DNA of 64,000 nucleotides. It comes from Natrarchaeobaculum sulfurireducens (GTDB taxonomy: Archaea > Halobacteriota > Halobacteria > Halobacteriales > Natrialbaceae). The stretch is from positions 1 to 64,000 of the forward strand of contig NZ_CP024046.1 of the NCBI RefSeq assembly GCF_003430825.1, read 5' to 3'. Shown here one piece after another: positions 37,696 to 47,504 of this stretch. The position numbers and the translations under genes were made by a program. Numbering within the stretch: position 1 is the first letter of the stretch; each line of letters opens with the position of its first letter. The notes below the pieces were generated by a model, which saw only the letters and a list, made by a program, of their open reading frames with translations, made no database searches and was not told the DNA's origin.

Positions 37696-40014
37696 ATGAC
37701 CATACAGAAATCTACAACTACACCCACAACTGCTCGCCAGGCCGTCTACGCTGCCTTTGCTGATCGCAGTCTCGGTGTTGAATCGGCGACTCGGCAGGCA
37801 CTCGACGTCGGCCGTAAGCGATTAGGTTTGAGTATTGGATTTTTGACTCGTATCGAAGACGGTGTCCAGACGATCACCGTTTCTGTGGGTGGAGAAGACA
37901 CGCTTGAAACCGGCTCCAGGTGCCCACTTGACCAGGCCTACTGCAAGCGTACAATCGAGAGTGACGACCCATTGTGCGTCCAGAATGCGCCTGAATCGGG
38001 AGCGATTAGTGACATCGCCTATGAGACGTTCGATCAGGACGCCTACATCGGTACAAAGGTCCTCGTCGACGGCGAGACACACGGAACAGTCTGTTTTAGT
38101 GACCCAGAATTACGATCAGCGGGGTTCTCCGAAGACGAAGAACTGTTCGTCGAACTGCTGGCACAGCTGATTGGCCAAGCGCTCGAGCGTCGCAAACACC
38201 ACCGACGCCTCGAGCGGGAGAGCAGGCGGTACCAGTCGCTCGTCGAGGCCAACTTCGACGTGGTCTATCAGCTCGACCACGAGGGGAACTTCAAGTACGT
38301 CTCACCAGGGGTCGAAAAGATGCTCGGCTACGACCCTGAGGCGCTCATTGGGAAACAGTTCACCGAGATTATCCACGAGGCTAGCCACACGACCGCAGAC
38401 AACACGCTTGAGAAAAACCTCGAAGGGAAAGCGGTCGAAGGTATCGAACTCGAAGTCGAACGCGCTGATGGAACGAGTGCGACGCTCGCAGTCAACGCGA
38501 TGCCCGTCCTCGAAGAGGGAGAGGTGATTCTCGCCCAGGGTGTCGCCCGCGATATCACGATGCGGAAAGAACGCGAACAGCGCCTCAGGCGGCTCGAGAA
38601 CGCTGTCGAACACGCTGGCCACGTCGTGATGATTACCGATGGCAAAGGAAAAATCGAGTACGTAAACCCCGCCTTCGAAGGAGCAACTGGATACGACCGC
38701 GAGGAAGTAATCGGTGAAACGCCGGCCCTACTGAACTCGAACGAACACGATCCGACGTTCCACGAGGAGATGTGGAGCACGATCACGGACGGAGAGATCT
38801 GGGAAGGAGAAGTCGTTAACGAACGGAAAGACGGTGAGGAGTACGTGATAAACCAGACTATCGCCCCAATCAAAGACGATATCGGGGATATCGAGGGATA
38901 TGTGGCGATAAATCAGGACATCACGGATCGGCTTGAACGGGAGGCCGAACTCAAGCTCAAAAACCGGGCCGTCGACGAGGCGAGTGTCGGGATCACCATC
39001 TTCGAGGTCGAGGATGGGAAACGAACGTTAACGTACGTCAATGATCACTTCGAGTCGCTTACTGGCTACGACTCCGAGAAACTCCTGGCCCAGGAGCTGA
39101 GCGTCCTTACCGGAGAGGCGACTGATGCGACCTCCATCCAGACACTCGAAAAGTCAATCGAGGCCGGCGAATCGGTCTCGATCGAGTGGATCAACTACCG
39201 CAAGAACGGGGCCCCGTTCTGGAACGCCACCAGCCTAACGCCTGTCCACGGACCTGATGGAGAGGTTACCCACTCCGTCGGGTTCCACACCGACATTACG
39301 GACCGAAAGCGGACGGAACGCCTGCTCGATGTCCTCAACCGTGTCTTACGTCACAACATCCGTAATGACTTGACAGTCATTCTCGGCTATGCGGATCTCC
39401 TCGAAGCGGGGGTGTCCGGAGTCGAAACCGTCGCCGAAGACATCGGTGAGACCGGGACAGAGCTCCTCGACGTATCCGAACGAGCTCGAGAACTCGAGCA
39501 ATTCATCGATCGCGAGCACGCCCCCTATGGCCACGACCCACAGGCACTGCTCGAGCGGGTCGTCTCGAGGTGCTGCGATGAGTTCCCGGATGCAACCGTC
39601 GATATCGACGTCCAGACTGACGATCAACTCGTTGCCGGACCCGAGATCGAGCGAGCACTCGCAGAACTCCTCGAAAACGCTCTGGTCCACGACGACGATC
39701 GCCCAACGAGAGTCGATCTCGAGGCTCGAAGCGATAGGGGGTATCTTGAGATCACCGTGATCGATAACGGGCCGGGGATTCATCCCGACGAGTCGTCAGT
39801 AATCGAGGCGGGGCGAGAAACCGCTCTTGATCACAACCTCGGGCTTGGGTTGTGGATCGTAAACTGGATCGTCACGAAGTATGGCGGCTCTTTCCAGGTC
39901 CACCAGACGGCCGACGCAGAGACGGGAACCGTTGCCAGACTCAGATTACCGGCCGTAACCTCTGAGGAATCAGTGAAGGCGGTTGATACCTGTCCGACGA
40001 CGCTGTTTCGATGA
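37696..40014 (+). CDS. Soluble sensor histidine kinase, GAF-PAS-PAS-PAS-HisKA-HATPase
   Basis: The 772-residue kinase has no membrane segment. A GAF domain (about 20-165; PLDQAYCKRTIES, then VLVDGETHGTVCFSD) is followed by three PAS domains (about 180-290, 300-420, 425-540; PAS2 ends VAINQDITDR, typical of a PAC motif). The haloarchaeal H-box LNRVLRHNIRNDLTVILG is intact near residue 550. The ATPase domain has LLENALVHDD, VIDNGPGIHP and LGLGLWIVNWIV. It is probably a cytoplasmic redox, light or small-molecule sensor. GAF Cys residues (RCPLDQAYC) are notable, but no cofactor can be assigned. No receiver gene is adjacent. Confidence 0.9.
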   Translation: MTIQKSTTTPTTARQAVYAAFADRSLGVESATRQALDVGRKRLGLSIGFLTRIEDGVQTITVSVGGEDTLETGSRCPLDQAYCKRTIESDDPLCVQNAPESGAISDIAYETFDQDAYIGTKVLVDGETHGTVCFSDPELRSAGFSEDEELFVELLAQLIGQALERRKHHRRLERESRRYQSLVEANFDVVYQLDHEGNFKYVSPGVEKMLGYDPEALIGKQFTEIIHEASHTTADNTLEKNLEGKAVEGIELEVERADGTSATLAVNAMPVLEEGEVILAQGVARDITMRKEREQRLRRLENAVEHAGHVVMITDGKGKIEYVNPAFEGATGYDREEVIGETPALLNSNEHDPTFHEEMWSTITDGEIWEGEVVNERKDGEEYVINQTIAPIKDDIGDIEGYVAINQDITDRLEREAELKLKNRAVDEASVGITIFEVEDGKRTLTYVNDHFESLTGYDSEKLLAQELSVLTGEATDATSIQTLEKSIEAGESVSIEWINYRKNGAPFWNATSLTPVHGPDGEVTHSVGFHTDITDRKRTERLLDVLNRVLRHNIRNDLTVILGYADLLEAGVSGVETVAEDIGETGTELLDVSERARELEQFIDREHAPYGHDPQALLERVVSRCCDEFPDATVDIDVQTDDQLVAGPEIERALAELLENALVHDDDRPTRVDLEARSDRGYLEITVIDNGPGIHPDESSVIEAGRETALDHNLGLGLWIVNWIVTKYGGSFQVHQTADAETGTVARLRLPAVTSEESVKAVDTCPTTLFR

Positions 40015-40072
40015 CAGGTCTGAAAATGGCTTTGTGAGACGTGCAGACTGACAACAGGCCGTCGGAATACAC

Positions 40073-40104
40073 GTTGACCTCTTCCCACGCGTGAAGTCGC
40101 GGGT
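40073..40104 (+). mobile_element. Relic of a TnpB-element end
   Basis: ttgacctcttcccacgcg, then tgaagtcgcgggta, is a degenerate copy of the end hairpin found at 25228, 40903 and 62920. Nothing else of the element is recognisable between the kinase and the globin-like gene. Confidence 0.45.
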
Positions 40105-40231
40105 ATGTGCTCGCAATATCAGTGAAAGTGATTCGATGGTTTTCATACATGAGAACACCGGCTAAGCACCGGAAGTCGATCTCAAACTGATTTCTCGAAG
40201 TTTCATAGGACTTTTATTCTATTTAACATAG

Positions 40232-40238
40232 CTTATAC
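40232..40238 (+). promoter_or_regulatory. TATA box of the globin-coupled sensor remnant
   Basis: cttatac lies 23-29 bases before the ATG at 40261, so the truncated gene keeps its promoter. Confidence 0.45.
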
Positions 40239-40260
40239 GCTTTCCGATCAACTCGTTTTT

Positions 40261-40923
40261 ATGGATACGGAAGGGTGGTCCGGATCGACCAGTTTGGACA
40301 AGACTGCTAACCAGTTGGCCGAGGAGATCGGACTTACCGAGGAGGAAATCGCTTGGCGAAAAGCGTTTGTTGGGTTTGACACGGAAGAGCAAGAGCGGAT
40401 GGCGAGGCTGGGCGATGTCGTTTCAGAGGAGAAAGAGCAACTCACCGACGCATTTCTCGAGACCATCTATGCCCACGATCGAACCCGGGCAGTCGTCGAT
40501 CGATCGTCACAGGGAGACGACGGACTCCGTCGGGTCGTCGAAACGTATCTCGAGACGCTTACTGGTGGCACATACGATACAGAATATTATACTCAACGCT
40601 GCCGAATCGGGCGAATTCACGATCAACTGGACCTGCCACTGCACCACTTTAGTGGGATGTTCGGGAACGTGACGACACTCTTTCTCGAAGAAATCAAAGC
40701 GAACACGATCGAGACGGCTCGCAACGCTGCCGAGAGTGACGGCCCAGATGCGGTCGAAGCGGCCATCGAAGAGGGGTTTGCAGATGCGATGGCGACAACT
40801 CGGTGTATCAATCTCGAGATGCAGGTAGTTAACGACACCTACGAAAGTCGTCGCCGGGAACTTCGTGAAGCGATCAATCTCATTCCTGATCCGATCTTCG
40901 AGTTGACATCCTCCCGCGCCTAA
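40261..40923 (+). pseudogene. Globin-coupled sensor truncated by a TnpB element
   Basis: Residues 1-200 form a protoglobin-type globin domain as in HemAT and related gas sensors. RIGRIHDQLDLPLHHFSGMF contains the probable proximal haem His, and TEEEIAWRKAFVGFD matches the pre-A/A helix. The reading then enters REAINLIPDPIFE, the usual start of a PAS domain. At 40903 it runs into the end of the TnpB element, which supplies the last six codons (LTSSRA) and stop. The original was probably a globin-PAS-kinase or transducer. Its output part is not found on the other side of the element. The isolated globin domain might still fold and bind O2. Confidence 0.8.
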
Positions 40924-40990
40924 AGACGCGGGAATCCCACGGAACCGCACCGCTGAGTTGGGATATTAGGGTTCGCGGTTCACGACCTGT
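40903..40990 (-). ncRNA. Probable TnpB guide (omega/reRNA) region and element right end
   Basis: On the minus strand, just after the tnpB stop, a conserved G/C hairpin (cccgcgtctttaggcgcggg, 40913-40932) and aggatgtcaa lead to the element border at 40903. In IS200/IS605 systems the RNA spans the tnpB 3' end and this hairpin, and its guide is the flanking DNA. Here that would be the antisense of codons just before 40902 of the globin gene. The RNA is inferred; the hairpin is visible. Confidence 0.45.
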
Positions 40991-42240
40991 TCTCGTGGGG
41001 CGAAACAACTCTCACTACGGTCGAACAGGTGAACCGCTGGCTGTGCCAACCAGCCGTTATCCCTATCACCGCCATCCGTGGCGAGACTCGGGAGTACCTT
41101 TTGTCGAATGTTCTCCGCGCCGTTCACGTCTGCGTTCGCAACCGTGTCGCACTTTTCACACACGTACAGTCCGCGTTCCACACGCTGTTTGTCGTCGGTT
41201 TGACCACACGCTGAACACGAGTTCGACGTATCGCGTTCCGACACCAACTCTACGTCGATGCCCTCGGCTTCCGCCTTGTAGTCGAGTAGCGTCGTGAAAC
41301 GGTCGAACGCCCACCCGTGCAAGTCAAGATTTCCGTGGTCACCCCAGTTTCGGGGTTCACCGTTCTCGCCGTCCTCTCGAATGCCACCGAGATCGCCAAC
41401 GACGAGCGTGCCGACACCTCGTTTGACACACTCTTCTACGATTGCTTTCGAGAGCGTGTGCAAGAAGTGTGTCCGGCGGCCTGTTCGATTCCGGTCAAGC
41501 CGAGTAGCTTCACGAGATGAGGAATCGTCGCACTTGGCTTTCTTCTTCGTAAAGTAGTATTCGTCCTCTTTGAGTGCGCCACCGGGATACAACACCGACT
41601 CGCCGCCGAACGAGACGGCGGCGAAGTTGCAAATCCCGAGGTCAACACCAGCCACCTCTTCACCCGGTGATTCCGGGTCGATGACGGTGCGACAGATGAA
41701 TTGAAGACGCCACTCGTCATGCTTGTAGATTGCGCGAACTTGTTGAATGTCCCACTCGGTCAGGTCAACATCCGGGCGAGTCTGGTACTCGCACAGGATG
41801 AAGTCTGAACGGTGTTCTTTGAGGTTGCGGCCTTTCGAGAGGCGAACGCGGTTGAACTGTTCATCGTGCTTGAAGCCAGCCACTTTGAACGACACGGTTG
41901 AACGTGGATGGGAGTCTCCGTTTTTGCGGTAGCCGGGCGGTCGGGCACGGTCGTCGCCGTTCCGACGCTTGCCGAACCAGCCGTTAAACGCTTCAGCGAG
42001 TTCTTCGAGAACGCGCTGACTGGATTGAGAATGTAAGTCCGTATAGCGTTCGTGACCTTTGAGTTCGGCTTTGAGTTCCCCGTCATCGGGAATCTCGCCC
42101 GTTTCGTCCCACTGTTCTTGTGCGTAGTAGCGACCGACGTTCCAGAGTTTTGAGGCGGCCCATCCGAGTTGGTCGAGGTCGTCACGAACCTGTCGCTGGT
42201 TCGTGATCGTGGCCTCGAAGGTTCGGATGGTTCGACTCAT
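40966..42240 (-). CDS. tnpB: RNA-guided nuclease TnpB (IS1341-type, no tnpA)
   Basis: The 424-residue protein has the RuvC-like core: first Asp in AGVDLGICNFAAVS (about 202), a zinc finger (CSACG...CEKC, about 352-374) and third Asp in NADVNGAENI. At the second position, where many TnpBs have Glu (xxEDLK), it reads LVVGDLGGIRED. The Glu may be lost or supplied by the nearby ED. No TnpA gene is adjacent, so the element depends on another transposase. The start at 42240 gives MSRTIRTFEATI. The gene interrupts a globin-coupled sensor. Confidence 0.88.
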   Translation of the reverse strand: MSRTIRTFEATITNQRQVRDDLDQLGWAASKLWNVGRYYAQEQWDETGEIPDDGELKAELKGHERYTDLHSQSSQRVLEELAEAFNGWFGKRRNGDDRARPPGYRKNGDSHPRSTVSFKVAGFKHDEQFNRVRLSKGRNLKEHRSDFILCEYQTRPDVDLTEWDIQQVRAIYKHDEWRLQFICRTVIDPESPGEEVAGVDLGICNFAAVSFGGESVLYPGGALKEDEYYFTKKKAKCDDSSSREATRLDRNRTGRRTHFLHTLSKAIVEECVKRGVGTLVVGDLGGIREDGENGEPRNWGDHGNLDLHGWAFDRFTTLLDYKAEAEGIDVELVSERDTSNSCSACGQTDDKQRVERGLYVCEKCDTVANADVNGAENIRQKVLPSLATDGGDRDNGWLAQPAVHLFDRSESCFAPREQVVNREP

Positions 42241-42350
42241 ATGTTGGCTTCATAACTGGTTATGCGTAGCGTTTTCTTAATAGTGTCGGTTAGCGTTGAA
42301 TATCCAGCCTTGCTATCGGCGGTGGGTTGTGTAGGAGATGTCGGATTCAT

Positions 42351-42370
42351 CCTGACCCTAAAGGGTCAGG
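42351..42370. repeat. Perfect hairpin, IS605-type end or terminator
   Basis: cctgaccc and gggtcagg pair around a 4-base loop, with atc before and att after. The form (CATCCT, stem, TAAA, stem, then ATTC/ATCC) resembles the right-end hairpin at 40903. It may be the other end of the tnpB element or another relic. The 343-base gap 42241-42583 holds nothing else recognisable except the next gene's TATA-like tttattt (42551-42557). Confidence 0.45.
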
Positions 42371-42583
42371 TATTCTCCTCGAATCTGTATAACGATCCGA
42401 CCGGGAGTGTGTTCGTGGTGGAACTTCCGTTGGCTGCTCACTGACGAGGGACTACCATCAAAATGTGGCTTGGTTCCGAAAAACCAAACGTCGTAGTGAA
42501 GAGGAGACTCCCCCATCACAAAGTGACAGCTATAACATCTTTGACCCAAGTTTATTTCCCTCTCAGCTACCACTGAAGTGCCA

Positions 42584-43612
42584 ATGGACCGTGTCCCGCA
42601 ATTCCCCGAGCAGTGGACAACTGTCGAAACGATAGAGTCACACACCGCCGGTGAACCCCTCCGGGTGATCATCGATGGGGTTCCACCACTCGAGGGGACC
42701 TCGATACTCGAACGGCGACGGTACATGCGAGAGCATCACGACGAATTGCGCACGGCACTGATGTGGGAACCGCGAGGCCACACGGATATGTATGGGGCCA
42801 TTCTGACGGATCCTTGCACACCGGCCGGCGACGTCGGCGTTCTCTTCACGACCAACAAGGGGTATAGTACGATGTGTGGCCACGGGATCATCGCACTGGG
42901 TGTCGTGCTGGTCGAGACCGGGATGGTGGCGGCATCTCCTCCATCGGAAACGATTAACTTCGACACACCTGCGGGACTCGTGTCGGCGAAAGCAGCGCTT
43001 TCGGACGGACGGGTCGAATCGGTCTCTTTCAAAAACGTCACGTCCTTTGCAGACGGCCTCGACCGGCAGATAACGGTACCCGAGTATGGAACCATCGAGT
43101 ACGATCTTGCATACGGTGGTGCGTTTTATGCCTACTGTGATGCCGATCAGCTCGGACTCGAGCTGACACCGGAAAACACCGACGAGATCAGGCGGGCTGG
43201 CATGGCGATCAAACGAGCAGTTGCCGACGCGGTACCGATCGAACACCCACGGGAAGACGATTTGAGCTTTTTGTACGGGACCATCTTCCGAGGCCCTCCA
43301 GAGAACCCGGACTGTGACAGTCGAAACGTCTGTGTCTTCGCCAACGGTCAGATCGACCGCTCTCCGACGGGGACCGGCGTGAGCGGCCGATTAGCGATCA
43401 ACCACGAGCGCGGCACCCTCGAGGTCGGTGACGACTTCGTCGTCGAGAGTATCATTGGAACCACGTTCACGGGAACGATCGACGAAGTGACGACCGAAGA
43501 TGGACGTTCGGCTGTCATCCCACGCATCACCGGCAGCGCCCATATTACCGGACACAACCAGTTGCTGATCGATCCCGACGACCCGCTTCGAGACGGGTTC
43601 GATCTGGGATGA
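42584..43612 (+). CDS. Trans-3-hydroxy-L-proline dehydratase (proline racemase family)
   Basis: The 342-residue enzyme has the first catalytic Cys in TMCGHGIIALG. At the second catalytic position it has Thr (RSPTGTGVSGR) where proline racemases have Cys. The Cys/Thr pair is the signature of trans-3-hydroxy-L-proline dehydratase, which yields pyrroline-2-carboxylate; Cys/Cys enzymes racemise. The N-terminus IESHTAGEPLRVI is typical. The ATG at 42584 is preferred over a GTG two codons earlier. A TATA-like tttattt lies 27-33 bases before it. No reductase or hydroxyproline transporter gene is adjacent, so pathway context is missing here. Confidence 0.88.
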   Translation: MDRVPQFPEQWTTVETIESHTAGEPLRVIIDGVPPLEGTSILERRRYMREHHDELRTALMWEPRGHTDMYGAILTDPCTPAGDVGVLFTTNKGYSTMCGHGIIALGVVLVETGMVAASPPSETINFDTPAGLVSAKAALSDGRVESVSFKNVTSFADGLDRQITVPEYGTIEYDLAYGGAFYAYCDADQLGLELTPENTDEIRRAGMAIKRAVADAVPIEHPREDDLSFLYGTIFRGPPENPDCDSRNVCVFANGQIDRSPTGTGVSGRLAINHERGTLEVGDDFVVESIIGTTFTGTIDEVTTEDGRSAVIPRITGSAHITGHNQLLIDPDDPLRDGFDLG

Positions 43613-43717
43613 CTCGGAGCTATCGTCCCCTCTCCGCTCCGAACCAGTTCCCTCGCCTGTGAAGGCGCGTATAAACGAGACAACGAGAGTTCCACGGGTC
43701 ACCCGATCCGTGGTGTT

Positions 43718-46048
43718 CTACAATTCGAGCCTCCCCAGCCGCGCCGAATTAGTGATGACCGAGACGCTCGAGGTGATCATCGCGGCGACCGCGATGACCG
43801 GATGGAGTAGTCCGAAGAACGCGACCGGGATGGCGACCGCGTTGTAGATGAACGCCCAGAAGAGGTTCTGTTTGATCTTCGAGAAGATCCGCTCGGAGAG
43901 AGTAAAGGCGTCCACGAGCGCGTCGAGCTGTCCGCGAACGAGGCTGACGTCACTGGATTGTATTGCGATGTCTGTCCCAGTCCCAATGGCGATCCCGACG
44001 TTGGCCTGCTTGAGCGCCGGCGCGTCGTTGATACCGTCGCCGACCATTCCAACCGTGTACCCCTTGTCTTGTAACTGTGCGACTTTGTCGATCTTGTCCT
44101 GCGGCAGGACGCTGGCCATCACCCGTTCGGGATCGATATCGGCCTGGTCGGCGATCGCACGGGCGGTCCGCTCGTTGTCGCCGGTGATCATCCACGTCTC
44201 GATATCACGCTCGTGGAATTGTGCGATCGCGTCCACGGAGCCCTCCTTGATGGTGTCGGCTGTGCTGACCAGTCCGACCGGTTCGTCCTCGAGGCCGACG
44301 ATCACCGTCGTCTTCCCTTCTCGCTCGAGGTCGCGCAACCGGTCGTCGATTCGTGTCGGGAGACTGACCTCGAGTTCATCCTCGAAGAACCTGGGGTTGC
44401 CCACGGCGACCGATCGTCCGTCGACTGTCGCCGTGACTCCTTTACCGGGAACGCTCTCGAACGTATCAGGGTCCGAAAGTTCGATCCCCGAGTTCTCGGC
44501 GTACTCGATCATGGCGTGGCCAATCGGATGTTCGCTCCCGCGTTCGGCGGAGGCAGCGAGTCTGATAAGTTCGTCCTCGTCGAGCTCTGCTCCGGAGGCG
44601 ACGTCGGCGTCGTCGCCAGGATCGTCGGTAGCGATTCCGCCGTCGGTAACACTCTGCCGGTCGGCTTCGACGACCACGTCCGTGACGGAGTGGTCGCCCT
44701 CAGTGATGGTGCCCGTCTTGTCGAGCACGACGACGTCGAGGTCCTTCATCGTCTGGATGGCCTCGCCGTCACGGAACAGGATGCCGTTCTCGGCGGCCTT
44801 ACCTGTACCAGCCATCAGCGCAGTCGGCGTTGCCAAGCCGAGTGCGCAGGGACAGGAGATCACCAGGACGGCTACGGCCGCGAAGACCCCCAGCGTGAGC
44901 GGATCGAGCGCGAGGTCGACCCACGGGAGGTACGGCGCACCGACGCTGGCGACGGTCTCCATCGCACCCGGCGTGAGCCACCACAGCAGGAACGACAGGC
45001 CCGCAATGGCAAACACCGTCGGCACGAAGTAGTTCGTGATGCGGTCGGTGAGCGCCTGAATCGGGACTTTGGTTCCCTGAGCCTCCTCGACGAGTTCGAC
45101 CACCTCCGAAAGGAAGGTGTCGTCGCCGACTTTGGTCGCCTCGACCTTGAGCCGACCGGCGTTGTTGACCGTCGACCCGATCACGTCGTCTCCTTCCTCC
45201 TTGGTGACGGGGTCCGACTCACCAGTGACCATCGACTCGTCGACGTTGCTTCGGCCGTCGACCACGAGTCCGTCGACGGGGATCTTCTCGCCGGGCCGGA
45301 CGACCATCAGGTCACCAACGTCGACGTCGTCGATAGGGACCTCTAGTTCCTCGCCGTCTCGGAGGACCCGCGCCGTCTCTGCTTGCATCGACATCAGCCC
45401 CTCGATTGCCGAACTCGCACGGCCCTTGGCTCGGTGCTCAAGGTAGGTGCCGACGTTGTGCGAGGCCATGATCATCGCCCCCACGCCGGCGTAGTTCTCC
45501 ATCGGCGCCACGAAGACCATCACCCCAGTGACCCACGCGACGAGCGTCCCGACCGAGATCAGCGCGTGCATGTTGAACACGCCGTTTTTGAGGCCACGGT
45601 ACGCTGCCGAGTGTGTTCGCAGGCCGTAGTAGAAGACGACGGGCGTCGCGAAGATGAGCATCAAGACGTCGATCTGGAAGCCGGTCAACGGATCAAGCGG
45701 CGTCCACATGAAGACCATCAAAAGGACGATAGGCGACGTGACGATCCAGGCGTGGATCCCTAATCGACGAAGTTTCTGTAGTTCCTCTTCGTCCTCCATC
45801 TCTCGTTCGTCGTCGAGGAGTTCCTCTCGAACGCCGTAGCCAGCGTCCTCGACGGCCTCGATGAGGTCGTCGACGCTCACGTCCGTATCGTGCTCGACGT
45901 CCGCACGCTCCGTCGCGAAGTTGACCGACGCTTCTTCTACGCCGTCGACGTCCTCGAGACTGTCCGCTATCGTCGATGCACAGGTCGTGCACGACATTCC
46001 TGAGAGGGACAGGTCCGTTCGTTCTAGGGTTGGTTGATCACTTGGCAT
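43718..46048 (-). CDS. copA: Copper-exporting P1B-type ATPase CopA
   Basis: The 776-residue ATPase exports Cu(I). There is one N-terminal HMA domain with GMSCTTCAS (CxxC). Eight membrane helices include the ion-binding CPC ([16 protein letters not shown]). The phosphorylation loop is [10 protein letters not shown] and the hinge [16 protein letters not shown]. The last helices carry Tyr-Asn ([11 protein letters not shown]) and Met-Ser-Ser-type ([10 protein letters not shown]) residues of Cu-selective ATPases. The ATG at 46048 ([12 protein letters not shown]) is chosen over an upstream frame. It lies 111 bases downstream of a TRASH-domain regulator on the same strand, probably its controller. 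Confidence 0.93.
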   Translation of the reverse strand: MPSDQPTLERTDLSLSGMSCTTCASTIADSLEDVDGVEEASVNFATERADVEHDTDVSVDDLIEAVEDAGYGVREELLDDEREMEDEEELQKLRRLGIHAWIVTSPIVLLMVFMWTPLDPLTGFQIDVLMLIFATPVVFYYGLRTHSAAYRGLKNGVFNMHALISVGTLVAWVTGVMVFVAPMENYAGVGAMIMASHNVGTYLEHRAKGRASSAIEGLMSMQAETARVLRDGEELEVPIDDVDVGDLMVVRPGEKIPVDGLVVDGRSNVDESMVTGESDPVTKEEGDDVIGSTVNNAGRLKVEATKVGDDTFLSEVVELVEEAQGTKVPIQALTDRITNYFVPTVFAIAGLSFLLWWLTPGAMETVASVGAPYLPWVDLALDPLTLGVFAAVAVLVISCPCALGLATPTALMAGTGKAAENGILFRDGEAIQTMKDLDVVVLDKTGTITEGDHSVTDVVVEADRQSVTDGGIATDDPGDDADVASGAELDEDELIRLAASAERGSEHPIGHAMIEYAENSGIELSDPDTFESVPGKGVTATVDGRSVAVGNPRFFEDELEVSLPTRIDDRLRDLEREGKTTVIVGLEDEPVGLVSTADTIKEGSVDAIAQFHERDIETWMITGDNERTARAIADQADIDPERVMASVLPQDKIDKVAQLQDKGYTVGMVGDGINDAPALKQANVGIAIGTGTDIAIQSSDVSLVRGQLDALVDAFTLSERIFSKIKQNLFWAFIYNAVAIPVAFFGLLHPVIAVAAMITSSVSVITNSARLGRLEL

Positions 46049-46159
46049 GGCGTCTTCACCTCGTGTCAACCTATGGGCTACAATTTGAAGCGGATTGTCG
46101 TTACAAATACTCGAGTGGAGACGGGAGTAGATCTTCAAATCCAAAGTCCACAACGAGAG

Positions 46160-46753
46160 TCAATCGGTCCCCTGCTGGATCGATTCGTAGCGTCGCTCGT
46201 ACATGCCCTTACAGGAACTGCAACAGAACACCTTGATCTCGTCACCGATCCGAGCTGTCTCACCGTCACTCGTGACGGTATTGTCACAGACAGCACAGGA
46301 GAGGCTGAAATCGGCGGGGGTTATCCCGGTGTTCCACTCGTAGTGAGCAAGCGGCTTGATATCGTACGAAACCAGGTCAGCAACGTCGAGCGCTTCCCGA
46401 AACCACGAATGCACGTCCTGATTCGGCGCGTTCACGTGAGCGACGATACTCCCATCTAGTTGCTGGAAACTGTGTTCTGTTTTGTCGAGCGTTGAGACGT
46501 GTTCAAAAACACGTTCAACGGCCTCTGGCTTGACTTCCAGATGCAAAAGCACCGGCACGCGGTTCTGGAGTTTCGTTCGATCGACGTCGAGCGTGAAGTT
46601 CTGTATAACGTCGAGTTCCTGCAGTCGAGCGACGCGATCGGATACCGCCGGCGGTGTAAGACCGACGTGGTCGGCTATCTCACTGTACGGTCGTCGGGCA
46701 TCGTCGACTAACAATTGGAGTATCTCGAGGTCGGTTTCATCTGGACTCCTCAT
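46160..46753 (-). CDS. Lrp/AsnC-type regulator with C-terminal TRASH metal-sensing domain
   Basis: The 197-residue protein has an AsnC-type helix-turn-helix (ETDLEILQLLVDDARRPYSE, then GLTPPAVSDRVARL), a middle ligand-binding-like region (about 65-145), and a C-terminal TRASH domain. The Cys-rich motif (SCAVCDN...VFCCSSCKGMYERRYE) would bind Cu. Such proteins regulate copper ATPase genes in archaea. It lies directly upstream of copA, in the same direction. The ATG at 46753 (MRSPDETDLE) matches the family better than the one at 46774. Confidence 0.88.
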   Translation of the reverse strand: MRSPDETDLEILQLLVDDARRPYSEIADHVGLTPPAVSDRVARLQELDVIQNFTLDVDRTKLQNRVPVLLHLEVKPEAVERVFEHVSTLDKTEHSFQQLDGSIVAHVNAPNQDVHSWFREALDVADLVSYDIKPLAHYEWNTGITPADFSLSCAVCDNTVTSDGETARIGDEIKVFCCSSCKGMYERRYESIQQGTD

Positions 46754-46916
46754 GTAAACGACTACCTCTGCCATTGGGTTAACCTTATCCGAAGAACCAC
46801 TTCACATTCAAAACCAGCTGGGGATAATAGCTGAACATTTGAAACAGGAATGGGAATAAGAGAACGGCTCTCCTAGACACGACATGCGCGAACTATCACC
46901 GTCACCGGGGTGAGTT

Positions 46917-47381
46917 GTGACGTCTCTGAAAGCCCCTGACGCGCTGGAAGTACATCGTATGTCTGGCCGGCCGTTGAGCTGGGAGTTCATCGAAGAACTC
47001 AGGGAGATTGCCTCGTATGATGATGCGTACGGTCGTGGCGCAACCGCCGTCCTCGACCAAACAGGGTCGCTCGAGACACAGTCGGTCGACCTCGATGCTG
47101 AGTTTCCACTCGATGACGGCGAGAACGCTGCTGTCACCCTCACGAACGAACTTGATGCCGCACTATTTCTCTGTGATGAGTTCAACCAACTCGGCTTGAT
47201 TCACGCGTCGCTCGCCGATACTCGGCTCGTGACGACTCCGACCTTGCTCTCAGTCCTCGTTCGAAGCGAACAGCTGTCAACTTCCGATGCTCAGATGCTC
47301 CTCGATGGAATCAGCGACGCCCGTAGCTGGGATGCGAACAGCTACGTGCAGCGAGCCCGCTCGTTGCTGGAGGAATCCTGA
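46917..47381 (+). CDS. PIN-like (DUF3368-type) nucleic-acid-binding protein, possibly N-terminally short
   Basis: The 154-residue protein has the C-terminal half of a DUF3368/PIN-type fold: LDDGENAAVTLTNELDAALF is a form of the conserved GExxAxxLA helix, LFLCDEFNQLGLI carries the metal-site Asp, and LVTTPTLLSVLV follows. The usual first strand with Asp is not evident. A GTG at 46917 or ATG at 46959 (MSGRPLSWEF) may start it. Either this is a shorter haloarchaeal subfamily or the gene lost its 5' part. No antitoxin gene is next to it. Confidence 0.55.
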   Translation: MTSLKAPDALEVHRMSGRPLSWEFIEELREIASYDDAYGRGATAVLDQTGSLETQSVDLDAEFPLDDGENAAVTLTNELDAALFLCDEFNQLGLIHASLADTRLVTTPTLLSVLVRSEQLSTSDAQMLLDGISDARSWDANSYVQRARSLLEES

Positions 47382-47504
47382 CTACCCCCGGGACCGTCTG
47401 TGAGATGATTTCCCCGTGATGGCCACGCTCCGCAGAGTGACGCGGGACCGGTGTGGAGGTCACCGAACGGTTGAGGGCGATGGGCCACGAAGCGACTGAT
47501 ACTC

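Noticed and set aside
42351-42370. Hairpin as an intrinsic terminator
   Set aside because: There is no following T-run on either strand, and the shape matches the TnpB-element end hairpins better; kept only as an uncertain repeat.
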